In this document: positions 1 through 6,331 of the stretch, piece by piece
How positions within the stretch are numbered: the stretch's first letter is position 1
Layout: each line of letters starts with the position of its first letter
DNA from: an uncultured Clostridia bacterium
GTDB lineage: Bacteria; Bacillota; Clostridia; Christensenellales; Borkfalkiaceae
Length of the DNA: 9,463 nt
Assembly: GCA_937888935.1 (NCBI GenBank)
Contig: CALARO010000243.1
Span: forward strand, 1-9,463
Reading direction: 5' to 3'
Notes under the pieces: model-generated
Database searches by the model: none
Told to the model about the DNA's origin: nothing
Seen by the model: only the letters and a program-made list of their open reading frames with translations
Program-made: the position numbers and the translations under genes

Positions 1-1760
1 CGAAGGGCGGCGTTGAGCCGCAGTCCGAAACCGTATGGCGTCAGGCGGACACCTATAAAGTGCCGCGTATCGCGTACGTGAACAAGATGGACATTAACGG
101 CGCGGATTTCTACCGTGTGGAAAGAATGATCCGCGAGCGTCTCGGCGCGAATCCCGTACCCATCGAATTGCCGATCGGCAAGGAAGCGGATTTCCGCGGA
201 ATTATTGATTTAATTCGCATGGAAGCGGAAGTTTACTACGACGATCTCGGAAAGGATTTCAGAAAAGAGCCGATTCCCGCGGACATGCAGGCGCTTGCCG
301 ACGAGTACCGCGCGAAGCTTCTCGAAGAAGCGGCTTCCGGCAGCGACGAGCTGATGGAAAAGTACTTTGAAGACGGCGATCTTTCGGAAGAAGACATCAT
401 TAAGGGCTTGCGTCTTCGCTGCCTGAAAATGGAATCTATTCCGATGCTCTGCGGTTCTTCGTACAAGAACAAGGGCGTTCAGTTTTTGCTTGACGCCGTG
501 ATTCATTTCCTGCCGAGTCCGCTCGACGTGGATCACGTGAAGGGCGTAAACCCCGACACGGGCGAAGAAGAAGAGAGAAAGACTTCGGACGACGAGCCGT
601 TTGCCGGTCTTGCGTTCAAGATCGCTACCGATCCGTTCGTGGGGTCGCTTGCGTATTTCCGCGCATATTCGGGCGTTCTGGAAGCGGGTTCTTATGTGTA
701 CAACTCTACAAAAGAGAAGAAAGAACGCGTAGGCCGCCTTGTGCAGATGCACGCGAACGAAAGAAAGGATATTTCCGAGATTTATTCGGGCGATATCTGC
801 GCGATCGTGGGCTTGAAATACACCACGACGGGCGATACGCTGTGCGACGAAAAGCACCCGATCATTCTCGAAAAAATGGTATTCCCCGAGCCGGTAATTC
901 AGCTTTCGCTTGAGCCGAAGACGAAGGCCGGTCAGGAAAAAATGACGATGGCTCTGATCAAGCTCGCCGAAGAAGATCCTACGTTCAAGACGTACACCGA
1001 TCAGGAATCGGGTCAGACGATTATCGCCGGTATGGGCGAGTTGCACCTTGATATTATCGTGGATCGTCTGCTTCGCGAGTTTAAAGTGGAAGCGAACGTG
1101 GGCGCGCCGCAGGTGGCGTACCGCGAAACGTTCAGAAACGCCGTGGACGCGGAAGGTATGTACAAGCGTCAGTCCGGCGGTAAAGGTCAGTACGGCCATT
1201 GTAAGATTCACCTTATTCCGCAAGAGCCGGGCGCAGGGTATGCGTTTGAGGACGCTACCGTGGGCGGTTCGATTCCGAAGGAATATATCCCCGCGATCGA
1301 CAAAGGTATTCAGGAAGCGGCGAAGAACGGTTTCCTTGCCGGCTACGAAATGGTGGACTTCAAGGTGATCGTGTACGACGGATCGTACCACGAAGTGGAC
1401 TCTTCGGAAATGGCGTTCAAAATCGCCGGTTCGATGGCGTTCAAGAATGGTGTGGAAAAGGCGCATCCCGTGCTTCTCGAGCCGATTATGAAAGTGCAGA
1501 TCATCACGCCCGAAGATTATTTCGGCGATCTGATGGGCAACATCAGCGGTCGCCGCGGCACGATTCTCGGCACGGACGACAGAAACGGTGCGAAGATCAT
1601 CGACGCGGAAGTTCCCCTTTCCGAAATGTTCGGCTATGCCACCGAGCTGCGTTCGAGAACGCAGGGTCGCGGTCAGTTCACGATGCAGTTCGATCATTAC
1701 AGCGAAGTGCCGCAGAACATCGCGAAAGACATCATCGAAAAGCGCGGCAAGAAAGACTAA
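1..1760 (+). CDS. fusA: Elongation factor G, 5' end cut by window edge
   Basis: EF-G is the GTPase that moves tRNA and mRNA through the ribosome after peptide bond formation and helps RRF in recycling. The reading frame is already open at base 3 with the EF-G stretch GGVEPQSETVWRQAD, followed by the G4 motif NKMD (bases 81-92). Downstream are the domain II beta-barrel, the domain IV tip loop SGGKGQYGH (about 1172-1200), the DGSYHEVDSSEMAFK block, and the C-terminal GNISGRRG and MFGYATELRSRTQGRG signatures of domains IV-V. About 585 residues are visible; against a usual length near 690-700, roughly 110 N-terminal residues (P-loop, switch regions) lie left of the window. The frame contains no breaks. 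The apparent ATG-less start at 60 (GTG) is internal, not a start. tuf follows in the same direction, as in the str operon. Identity is essentially certain; the start is not seen. Confidence 0.98.
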   Translation, partial: KGGVEPQSETVWRQADTYKVPRIAYVNKMDINGADFYRVERMIRERLGANPVPIELPIGKEADFRGIIDLIRMEAEVYYDDLGKDFRKEPIPADMQALADEYRAKLLEEAASGSDELMEKYFEDGDLSEEDIIKGLRLRCLKMESIPMLCGSSYKNKGVQFLLDAVIHFLPSPLDVDHVKGVNPDTGEEEERKTSDDEPFAGLAFKIATDPFVGSLAYFRAYSGVLEAGSYVYNSTKEKKERVGRLVQMHANERKDISEIYSGDICAIVGLKYTTTGDTLCDEKHPIILEKMVFPEPVIQLSLEPKTKAGQEKMTMALIKLAEEDPTFKTYTDQESGQTIIAGMGELHLDIIVDRLLREFKVEANVGAPQVAYRETFRNAVDAEGMYKRQSGGKGQYGHCKIHLIPQEPGAGYAFEDATVGGSIPKEYIPAIDKGIQEAAKNGFLAGYEMVDFKVIVYDGSYHEVDSSEMAFKIAGSMAFKNGVEKAHPVLLEPIMKVQIITPEDYFGDLMGNISGRRGTILGTDDRNGAKIIDAEVPLSEMFGYATELRSRTQGRGQFTMQFDHYSEVPQNIAKDIIEKRGKKD

Positions 1761-1844
1761 GCTTTGCGGCTTTTGCCCGGCTGCCTGATTGCGGCTTAAG
1801 AGCGGCTTGACGGCGGCGCAAACAAAAATCGAGCTTTGATTTTG

Positions 1845-1884
1845 CCCGATTTGCGGAAAAACGTATAAAAAACCGCCGATCGGG
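1845..1884. other. Imperfect hairpin in the fusA-tuf gap
   Basis: CCCGAT (1845-1850) pairs with ATCGGG (1879-1884), and inside it GCGG (1853-1856) pairs with CCGC (1873-1876). No run of T follows on either strand, so it is not a convincing intrinsic terminator. A weaker A/T stem (1825-1830 with 1838-1843) precedes it. I see no clear stop signal between fusA and tuf, so read-through from fusA into tuf is possible. Confidence 0.3.
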
Positions 1885-1935
1885 TGAAAATCAACAGGAA
1901 TTTTAAAAAATTTTTCAAAAACGCCTTTAAAATAT

Positions 1936-1964
1936 TTGATAATTTCAAAATTTTAAGGTATAAT
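1936..1964 (+). promoter_or_regulatory. Strong sigma-A promoter of tuf
   Basis: The -35 box TTGATA (1936-1941) and a consensus -10 box TATAAT (1959-1964) are separated by exactly 17 bp in an A/T-rich setting. The start point should fall near 1971, giving tuf its own transcript with a leader of about 140 nt. This fits the high demand for EF-Tu. Confidence 0.85.
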
Positions 1965-1989
1965 GAATATATCCGCGAAGGGCGCGGAC

Positions 1990-2076
1990 GTATTGCGTAT
2001 TTGAAAAGAACGGTTTTTTCCGTTTCGTAAAACGGAAGCGGGCTTTCCTGCCCGACGAACCAGGAAAAAGCAATAC
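1990..2076 (+). promoter_or_regulatory. Structured tuf leader RNA (two hairpins inside a closing stem)
   Basis: GTATTGC (1990-1996) is complementary to GCAATAC (2070-2076). Between them lie two adjacent hairpins: TTCCGTTT/AAACGGAA (2018-2025 with 2030-2037, loop CGTA) and CGGGC/GCCCG (2039-2043 with 2050-2054, six-base loop). Together they would make a three-way junction of about 87 nt in the tuf 5' UTR, ending 20 bases before the GGAGG. No U-tract follows, so any control would act on translation or stability rather than termination. I do not recognise it as a known riboswitch or leader class. Confidence 0.45.
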
Positions 2077-2110
2077 AAAAATTTATAAGTAAAATCGGAG
2101 GATTTTTATT

Positions 2111-3331
2111 ATGGCTAAGGCTAAATTCGACAGAAGCAAACCCCACGTAAACATCGGTACTATCGGCCACGTTGACCACGGCAAAACCACTTTGACGGCG
2201 GCGATCACGATGGTTATGGCTGCTCGCGGCGGCGCGGAAAAGATGAGATACGACGAAATTGATAAGGCTCCCGAAGAGAGAGCGCGCGGTATCACAATCA
2301 ACACCGCTCACGTTGAGTATCAGACGGACAAGCGTCACTATGCGCACGTTGACTGCCCGGGTCACGCCGACTACGTTAAAAACATGATCACCGGCGCTGC
2401 TCAGATGGACGGCGCGATTCTCGTTGTGGCTGCTACCGACGGTCCTATGCCCCAGACTCGTGAGCATATCCTGCTTGCCCGTCAGGTAGGCGTTCCTTAT
2501 ATCGTTGTGTTCATGAACAAGACGGATCTTGTTGATGATGCAGAACTTCTTGATCTCGTTGAGATGGACGTAAGAGATCTGCTTTCTTCCTACGGCTTCC
2601 CCGGCGACGACGTTCCCGTGATTCGCGGCTCGGCGCTCAAAGCTTTGGAAAAGGCTTCGTCCGATGCTTCCCCTGCGGAAATTCTTGCTGCGCCCGAATG
2701 CCAATGCATTATTGAGCTTATGGATGCTGTGGATAACTATATCCCTACGCCTCCCCGCGACGACGCGAAACCTTTCCTTCTTCCTGTGGAAGACGTGTTC
2801 ACGATTTCCGGTCGTGGTACGGTTGCTACCGGCCGTGTGGAAAGAGGTATCGCGAAGGTTGGCGATCCTGCCGAAATCGTTGGCTTGATCGACAAACCCA
2901 TTCCTACCGTTATTACCGGTTTGGAAATGTTCCACAAGCAGCTTGACGAAGCTATGGCGGGCGATAACGTAGGCGCGCTGCTTCGCGGTATCAACAGAAC
3001 GGATATCGAGAAAGGTCAGGTTGTTGCGAAGCCCGGCACGGTGAAAACCGGTACGGAATTCGAAGCGCAGGTTTACGTGCTTACGAAGGACGAAGGCGGC
3101 CGTCATACCGCGTTCTTCAACCATTACAGACCGCAGTTCTTCATCAGAACGACGGACGTTACGGGTGCAATCGAGCTTCCCGAAGGCGTTGAAATGGTTA
3201 TGCCCGGCGATAACATCAACATGAAAGTTGTTTTGATTAAGCCGGTTGCTATGGAAGAAGGTCTTCGTTTCGCTATTCGTGAAGGCGGCAGAACGGTTGG
3301 TTCGGGCGTTATCGCGAAGATTTTGAAATAA
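2111..3331 (+). CDS. tuf: Translation elongation factor Tu
   Basis: EF-Tu is the GTPase that brings aminoacyl-tRNA to the ribosomal A site. The ATG is fixed by GGAGG (2097-2101) nine bases upstream and by the family N-terminus MAKAKFDRSKPHVNIG. All GTPase motifs are intact: P-loop GHVDHGKT (residues 19-26), switch I RGITINTAHVEY (about 59-70), G3 DCPGH (81-85), G4 NKTD (136-139) and G5 SALKAL (174-179). Domains II and III follow (EDVFTISGRGTVATGRVERG; GGRHTAFFNHYRPQFFIRTTDVTG), ending in GRTVGSGVIAKILK. At 406 aa it is about ten residues longer than the common 394-396. The extra residues sit just after G5 (about 181-201), in the linker before ELMDAV. Codon use leans on GTT/GCT, as expected of a very highly expressed gene. 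It follows fusA as in the str operon but has its own promoter. Confidence 0.99.
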   Translation: MAKAKFDRSKPHVNIGTIGHVDHGKTTLTAAITMVMAARGGAEKMRYDEIDKAPEERARGITINTAHVEYQTDKRHYAHVDCPGHADYVKNMITGAAQMDGAILVVAATDGPMPQTREHILLARQVGVPYIVVFMNKTDLVDDAELLDLVEMDVRDLLSSYGFPGDDVPVIRGSALKALEKASSDASPAEILAAPECQCIIELMDAVDNYIPTPPRDDAKPFLLPVEDVFTISGRGTVATGRVERGIAKVGDPAEIVGLIDKPIPTVITGLEMFHKQLDEAMAGDNVGALLRGINRTDIEKGQVVAKPGTVKTGTEFEAQVYVLTKDEGGRHTAFFNHYRPQFFIRTTDVTGAIELPEGVEMVMPGDNINMKVVLIKPVAMEEGLRFAIREGGRTVGSGVIAKILK

Positions 3332-3355
3332 GCTTTCTTTTGAAGCTTGATTTTT
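3330..3355 (+). terminator. Weak hairpin plus T-run at the tuf stop
   Basis: AAGCTT (3330-3335) and AAGCTT (3343-3348) form a 6-bp stem with a 7-base loop, followed two bases later by five T (3351-3355). The stem overlaps the stop codon and is A/T-rich, so it is probably a weak or backup terminator. Confidence 0.35.
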
Positions 3356-3408
3356 CCCGGCTTTGCGGCGGTTGCCGTGAGATCGGACAGATGTAAAATT
3401 GCGAATTT

Positions 3409-3439
3409 GCACCTCCGACGAGCAATCGGGGGTGCTTTT
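3409..3439 (+). terminator. Intrinsic terminator of tuf
   Basis: GCACCTCCGA (3409-3418) pairs with TCGGGGGTGC (3426-3435) over 10 bp with one G-U wobble and a 7-base loop, followed by TTTT. An A/T-rich stretch on the left side could also let it act on the other strand. It separates the translation genes from the next unit. Confidence 0.75.
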
Positions 3440-3467
3440 CGTGACGAAATTCGAAAATCTTTTCGGC

Positions 3468-3496
3468 TTGAAACACATTTTTTCGCGTTGAATTAT
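3468..3496 (+). promoter_or_regulatory. Probable promoter of the 227-aa gene
   Basis: TTGAAA (3468-3473) and AATTAT (3491-3496) stand 17 bp apart, downstream of the tuf terminator and about 40 bases before the ATG. The -10 box is imperfect, so this is a moderate call. Confidence 0.4.
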
Positions 3497-3537
3497 GCAG
3501 CATCGCCGGGGAAGAATAGAAAGCCAACGGAGGAAGT

Positions 3538-4221
3538 ATGTCTGATTTTTTTAAGAAAGTGACGAAATCGGGGTTGCCCGTGGCGTTGACGGGAAAGGAC
3601 GAAGGCGCGTTTTTCGCGGGATTTGTGGAAAACGCGGACGAGGAATTTTTGTTTATGCAGGCGGTGTCGCCATCGGGGCATTTCGACGGCTGGGCGTGCG
3701 TGCGCATCGAAGAAATCGCGCGGGCGGACGTAGCTACCGAATATCTTGTGACGTTGGCGCGGGTATTCGAATACTACGGCGAAGAATTCCGCGAGCCGAA
3801 AATTTCCGCGCGCGACGTGCTTTCGTCGTTTATCGATCAGGCGATTAAAAATAAATGGCTCTGCACGGCGGAAGTCGGCTTTGAAACGCTGGATAAACTG
3901 ACGGGGTATTTTGTGGAAAAGGACTTCGACACGGTGCAGATGAGCCTTGTGAACGCGAACGGCAAGCGCGACGGGTTTACTTCGTTCGACTTCGAAGAGA
4001 TAGTGTATATCACGGCGTTGAGCGAGCGCGAAAAGTATATGGAAACGGTGATGGAAATGCTTTCCGCCGAGAGAGCGGCGGGTGATTTGCGCGGCGGCGC
4101 AGGCGTTGCTGGCGGAAAAGCAAAGTCGAAAAAGGAATCCGAGCGCGAAAAAAACGATCAACCCGGAAGCAAAGCGGAAGAAACCGGCAGAGTGATTACT
4201 TTTCCGAAAAAAGATAAATAA
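3538..4221 (+). CDS. Soluble protein of unknown function with an internal duplication
   Basis: This 227-aa protein has no signal peptide or membrane segment, and I do not recognise its family. The ATG follows GGAGGA (3529-3534) closely. Two similar beta-rich segments are visible: residues about 25-62 (AGFVENADEEF ... DGWACVRIEEI) and about 121-158 (TGYFVEKDFDT ... DGFTSFDFEEI). They share G-x-FVE, an acidic pair, DG and a terminal EEI, at a spacing of about 95 residues. The pattern recalls small beta-barrel folds (SH3/Sm-like), but that is a guess. A predicted helix (about 90-105) links the segments. From about residue 165 a helical stretch leads to a low-complexity, Lys/Glu/Gly-rich tail that is likely disordered and ends in GRVITFPKKDK. 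It has its own putative promoter and a strong terminator, so it is monocistronic. The last 11 codons resemble DNA found again after the next gene (4998-5030). Confidence 0.85.
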   Translation: MSDFFKKVTKSGLPVALTGKDEGAFFAGFVENADEEFLFMQAVSPSGHFDGWACVRIEEIARADVATEYLVTLARVFEYYGEEFREPKISARDVLSSFIDQAIKNKWLCTAEVGFETLDKLTGYFVEKDFDTVQMSLVNANGKRDGFTSFDFEEIVYITALSEREKYMETVMEMLSAERAAGDLRGGAGVAGGKAKSKKESEREKNDQPGSKAEETGRVITFPKKDK

Positions 4222-4250
4222 AAGATAAAACGGGCGCAATTTCGTTGCGC
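4186..4250 (+). repeat. Repeat A: gene tail plus terminator hairpin (copy 1)
   Basis: Bases 4186-4218 match 4998-5030 at 29 of 33 positions without gaps. Both are followed by an A-rich stretch and a hairpin with GCAA/TTGC next to the loop. All four differences fall at codon position 1 or 2, so the similarity looks like a DNA repeat rather than a conserved peptide. Confidence 0.5.
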
Positions 4251-4257
4251 TTTTTTT
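4234..4257 (+). terminator. Intrinsic terminator of the 227-aa gene
   Basis: GCGCAA (4234-4239) pairs with TTGCGC (4245-4250) around a five-base loop and is followed by seven T (4251-4257). It is a typical strong terminator, 12 bases after the stop codon. Confidence 0.85.
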
Positions 4258-4283
4258 ATGCGCGGCGGGGAATCGGAATTCGC

Positions 4284-4312
4284 TTGCATTTTTTGGACTT
4301 TTATAGTATAAT
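4284..4312 (+). promoter_or_regulatory. Sigma-A promoter of the DUF1003 gene
   Basis: TTGCAT (4284-4289) and TATAAT (4307-4312) are separated by 17 bp, 38 bases before the ATG and just after the preceding terminator. This makes the DUF1003 gene an independent unit. Confidence 0.8.
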
Positions 4313-4349
4313 GAAACGGCAGAAACAATTTTAAAACGAGGTTTTTTCT

Positions 4350-4913
4350 ATGAATACACAGAAAAACAGAAGCAAAATTATTAAAGAATTGCTGCATAGC
4401 GCGGACAAAGAGCTGACGGACGAAGAATTGATGAAAGAAATTTTAAGCACGAGCGTTTCGGAAAATTCCGAAAAAAGCGAGCGCGAAGAAAAGGCGACGT
4501 TCGGGCAGAAAGCGGCGGACGGCGTGGCGCGGTTTGCGGGCAGTTGGGCGTTTATTTTCAGCTTTATCACCGTGATGGTAGTGTGGATGGTGCTGAACGT
4601 TTGCCTTGCGACGAAAGCATTCGACGCGTATCCGTTTATACTGCTTAATCTTGTGCTTTCGTGTATTGCGGCGGTGCAAGCGCCGCTGATTATGATGAGC
4701 CAGAACAGGCAGGAAGCGAAAGACCGGAGGCGCGCCGAGAACGACTATCTGGTGAATTTGAAAAGCGAATTTGTGATCGACGAGCTTTATAAAAAATTGG
4801 AAAACGTTGCGGAAACGCAGAAAAAAATTTTGAAGCGGCTCGACGAGATTTCCGCGGACAAGGACTGCGCAAACGCGGAAAAATGCGCGGAAAAAAAGGC
4901 GGACGGCGAGTAA
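4350..4913 (+). CDS. DUF1003 family membrane protein
   Basis: This 187-aa integral membrane protein belongs to the DUF1003 family, whose biochemical role is not established. The hallmark blocks are clear: GSWAFIFSF (64-72), FDAYPFILLNLVLSCIAAVQAP (91-112), then IMMSQNRQEAKDRRRAENDYLVNLKSE (114-140). Two transmembrane helices are expected at about 66-88 and 95-116, joined by a short loop. The N-terminal ~60 residues are charged and the C-terminal part (133-167) looks like a coiled coil, both probably cytoplasmic. The tail is short and Lys/Glu-rich with two Cys (173, 179). GAGG (4338-4341) lies eight bases before the ATG. The unit has its own promoter. No clear + strand terminator follows. The same frame stays open for 48 more codons after the TAA, up to 5058, which hints that the gene once had a longer C-terminus. 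Confidence 0.92.
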   Translation: MNTQKNRSKIIKELLHSADKELTDEELMKEILSTSVSENSEKSEREEKATFGQKAADGVARFAGSWAFIFSFITVMVVWMVLNVCLATKAFDAYPFILLNLVLSCIAAVQAPLIMMSQNRQEAKDRRRAENDYLVNLKSEFVIDELYKKLENVAETQKKILKRLDEISADKDCANAEKCAEKKADGE

Positions 4914-5057
4914 ATTGCGGGAAATCGCGCGAAACGCTTGCTTTTTCGGCGGCAGAAGCGGCAGAAGAAGAAAAACGGCGAAAAATCGGGCTACTACGGC
5001 ATAGTGATTGCTTTTCCGGAAAAAAATAAATCGAAAAATGATGAAAAAGGCACGCAA
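4914..5057 (+). pseudogene. Possible relic of a longer DUF1003 C-terminus
   Basis: Directly after the TAA at 4911-4913 the same frame runs 48 codons without a stop, to TAG at 5058. It reads a basic stretch (RRQKRQKKKNGEKS) and then GIVIAFPEKNK. The last part resembles the C-terminus GRVITFPKKDK of the 227-aa protein upstream. This could be a nonsense-truncated tail, or a non-coding repeat that happens to be open. The region has no start codon or ribosome binding site of its own. Confidence 0.3.
4968..4988 (+). repeat. 21-bp direct repeat, left copy
   Basis: An exact 21-base match to 6649-6669 in the same orientation; its core is ACGGCGAAAAATCG. Weaker similarity extends leftward (CGGCGGC in both, with a gap of about nine bases). 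The two copies bracket the A/T-rich minus-strand island. Confidence 0.6.
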
Positions 5058-5070
5058 TAGTTGCGTGCCT
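4998..5070 (+). repeat. Repeat A: degenerate copy 2 after the DUF1003 gene
   Basis: This is the second copy of the 33-base segment at 4186-4218, followed by a hairpin (5048-5070) in the same relative place as the terminator of copy 1. Here the segment is not in an annotated gene. Confidence 0.5.
5044..5070 (-). terminator. Intrinsic terminator of the GIY-YIG operon
   Basis: AGGCACGCAA (5048-5057) and TTGCGTGCCT (5061-5070) form a perfect 10-bp stem with a three-base loop. On the minus strand it is followed by TTTTT (bases 5048-5044, the first of which also pairs in the stem). It lies 14 bases past the stop codon of the nuclease gene. No T-run follows directly on the + strand. Confidence 0.8.
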
Positions 5071-5084
5071 GAAAAATTATGTTT

Positions 5085-5939
5085 TTAATTTTTGTTGTTT
5101 CCGAATTGTTTCGTTAAGAATACTTGTTTCCAATATTTTTCGCGTTCCAAAATATATAGTTCGTTGCCGTTTTTATTAAAAAAGCTTTCAACGATAGAAA
5201 ATTTAAAATTATTCGCATAGCCGGAATTGTTTGCAAGAAGCCGGATTAATTCGGCATCGTTTCCGTGTCCGCCTGTATTTACATAAGTACACCAACGTTG
5301 CCAAGTGCCGTTGTAACCGTAAGTGCTGCCTATGTAAATTTTCCCCGTGAGAGTATCTGTGATAGCATAGATGCAGTTTATATTTTCTAATAAAATACGC
5401 CAATTATCCACATTTGACGTTATGATATTTTTCAAGTCGGGAAACGAAAGAGATACTTTATCGTAACCTTCGAATTTTCTGCTGCATTGCACATAGCTTT
5501 TTTCTAATATGCTTACAACTTTTATGTTTTCAATGTTTGAAATATCGATTTTTGCTTGCTTCGGACCTTGAATTTTTGTGTATTCGATGATTAGGCGTTC
5601 GGAAAAGCCCGAATAGATATCTAATTTTTTTAAATTATAGGTTTGGTGACCATCGGGGAAGTTGTACACGCCGCAATTTTCGAATGCGCCTAAAAACAAC
5701 CATTGATTGTATTTCTGATCTCTGTCAAGGCGAATAAATTGCAAACAATATTTTGTGTTAATATTTCGGAAACTGACAGATGAGCCGCGGTGACGCTTCC
5801 AGGAAATATGTTCTAAAAGCCGTTGCGGGTTTTCAGAAAAAGAGTATACCTGTTCTTCGTTGGCATTGTTCAGACAAATCGTCCATTCGTGATACTGCGA
5901 TTTTTCGATAGGAAATAAATTTTTCAAGTAAATATCCAT
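5085..5939 (-). CDS. GIY-YIG nuclease family protein with N-terminal domain
   Basis: This is a 284-aa cytosolic protein. The C-terminal third is a GIY-YIG domain: IYAI at about 190-193, YIG at 202-204, a conserved Arg in WQRW (215), NTGGHGNDAELIRLL (221-235) and the putative metal-binding Glu in ILEREKYWK (265 or 267), ending in FGNNKN. The family normally cuts DNA with one Mg2+ ion, and all expected residues appear present. The N-terminal ~180 residues match my memory of a group of stand-alone GIY-YIG proteins (W-LF-GAFE at 80-87; EGYDKVSLSF at 157-166). They may bind DNA or sense something; the role is unknown, and restriction or defence is only a possibility. The ATG follows GAGGTG (5945-5950) by five bases and lies 14 bases after the zinc-ribbon gene, so the two are cotranscribed. 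Base composition is clearly poorer in G+C (32% in bases 5401-5460 by hand count) than nearby genes (62% in 7021-7080), suggesting acquired DNA. Confidence 0.9.
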   Translation of the reverse strand: MDIYLKNLFPIEKSQYHEWTICLNNANEEQVYSFSENPQRLLEHISWKRHRGSSVSFRNINTKYCLQFIRLDRDQKYNQWLFLGAFENCGVYNFPDGHQTYNLKKLDIYSGFSERLIIEYTKIQGPKQAKIDISNIENIKVVSILEKSYVQCSRKFEGYDKVSLSFPDLKNIITSNVDNWRILLENINCIYAITDTLTGKIYIGSTYGYNGTWQRWCTYVNTGGHGNDAELIRLLANNSGYANNFKFSIVESFFNKNGNELYILEREKYWKQVFLTKQFGNNKN

Positions 5940-5953
5940 AGATGCACCTCAGA

Positions 5954-6253
5954 TTAATATTTGTCTTCGCTGATGTGATATTTATCGATATATCCGCAGA
6001 ATTTGCAGCGGCGAGTGATTTCATAAGTAACTTTTGTGCCATATTTTCTTTGTTCTTGCGTGCCGATTTCGTTGCCTTGTTTGTCGCGGATTTTCAGCTC
6101 TTCGATTTTACTTATTTCTTCGGTTGCGACAATGGTTTTATCAATCTGTTCCAATGCGTTGAATTTTTTGCAATTCGGACATCGCGAGCTGAATAGCGAA
6201 GCAACAATGATAAGTACGACGATTGTAACGATACTAAGAATAAAGATCCACAT
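5954..6253 (-). CDS. Small membrane-anchored zinc-ribbon protein
   Basis: This 99-aa protein has one N-terminal transmembrane helix (about residues 2-21) followed by two CxxC pairs, CPNC (25-28) and CKFC (83-86). Together these should hold one zinc ion in a ribbon-like fold with a 54-residue insertion between the knuckles. The insertion is charged and probably mixed alpha/beta. With few residues before the helix and a cytosolic-type zinc site, the soluble part is likely cytoplasmic, but the topology is not proven. The ATG follows GGAGGA (6261-6266) by seven bases, an excellent site. It is the first gene of a two-gene operon with the GIY-YIG nuclease and lies 50 bases downstream of the terminator that ends the structured RNA. 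I do not recognise a specific family. Confidence 0.82.
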   Translation of the reverse strand: MWIFILSIVTIVVLIIVASLFSSRCPNCKKFNALEQIDKTIVATEEISKIEELKIRDKQGNEIGTQEQRKYGTKVTYEITRRCKFCGYIDKYHISEDKY

Positions 6254-6301
6254 AATTTTTTCCTCCGTATTTGTGGTTAATAAAATTTTTTATTTCAAAA
6301 T

Positions 6302-6331
6302 AAAAAAATGCGCCGATCGGAATCGACGCAT
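6302..6331 (-). terminator. Intrinsic terminator or attenuator before the zinc-ribbon gene
   Basis: On the minus strand a 10-bp stem (bases 6322-6331 with 6308-6317, one C-A mismatch, four-base loop) is followed by seven T. It would end transcripts from the promoter at 6511-6539 before they reach the zinc-ribbon gene, unless read-through or anti-termination occurs. Confidence 0.75.

Noticed and set aside
210..1697. Long minus-strand open frame (495 codons) opposite fusA
   Set aside because: fusA is certain on the + strand. The antisense frame is rich in Arg/His/Phe, as expected from reading a GC-biased coding strand backwards, and resembles no family.
1845..1884. Terminator after fusA
   Set aside because: The stem has no following T-run and a 16-base loop. 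Kept only as an unassigned hairpin.
1796..3478. Long minus-strand open frame (560 codons) opposite tuf
   Set aside because: It spans the tuf promoter, the gene and its terminator. Shadow of a highly codon-biased gene.
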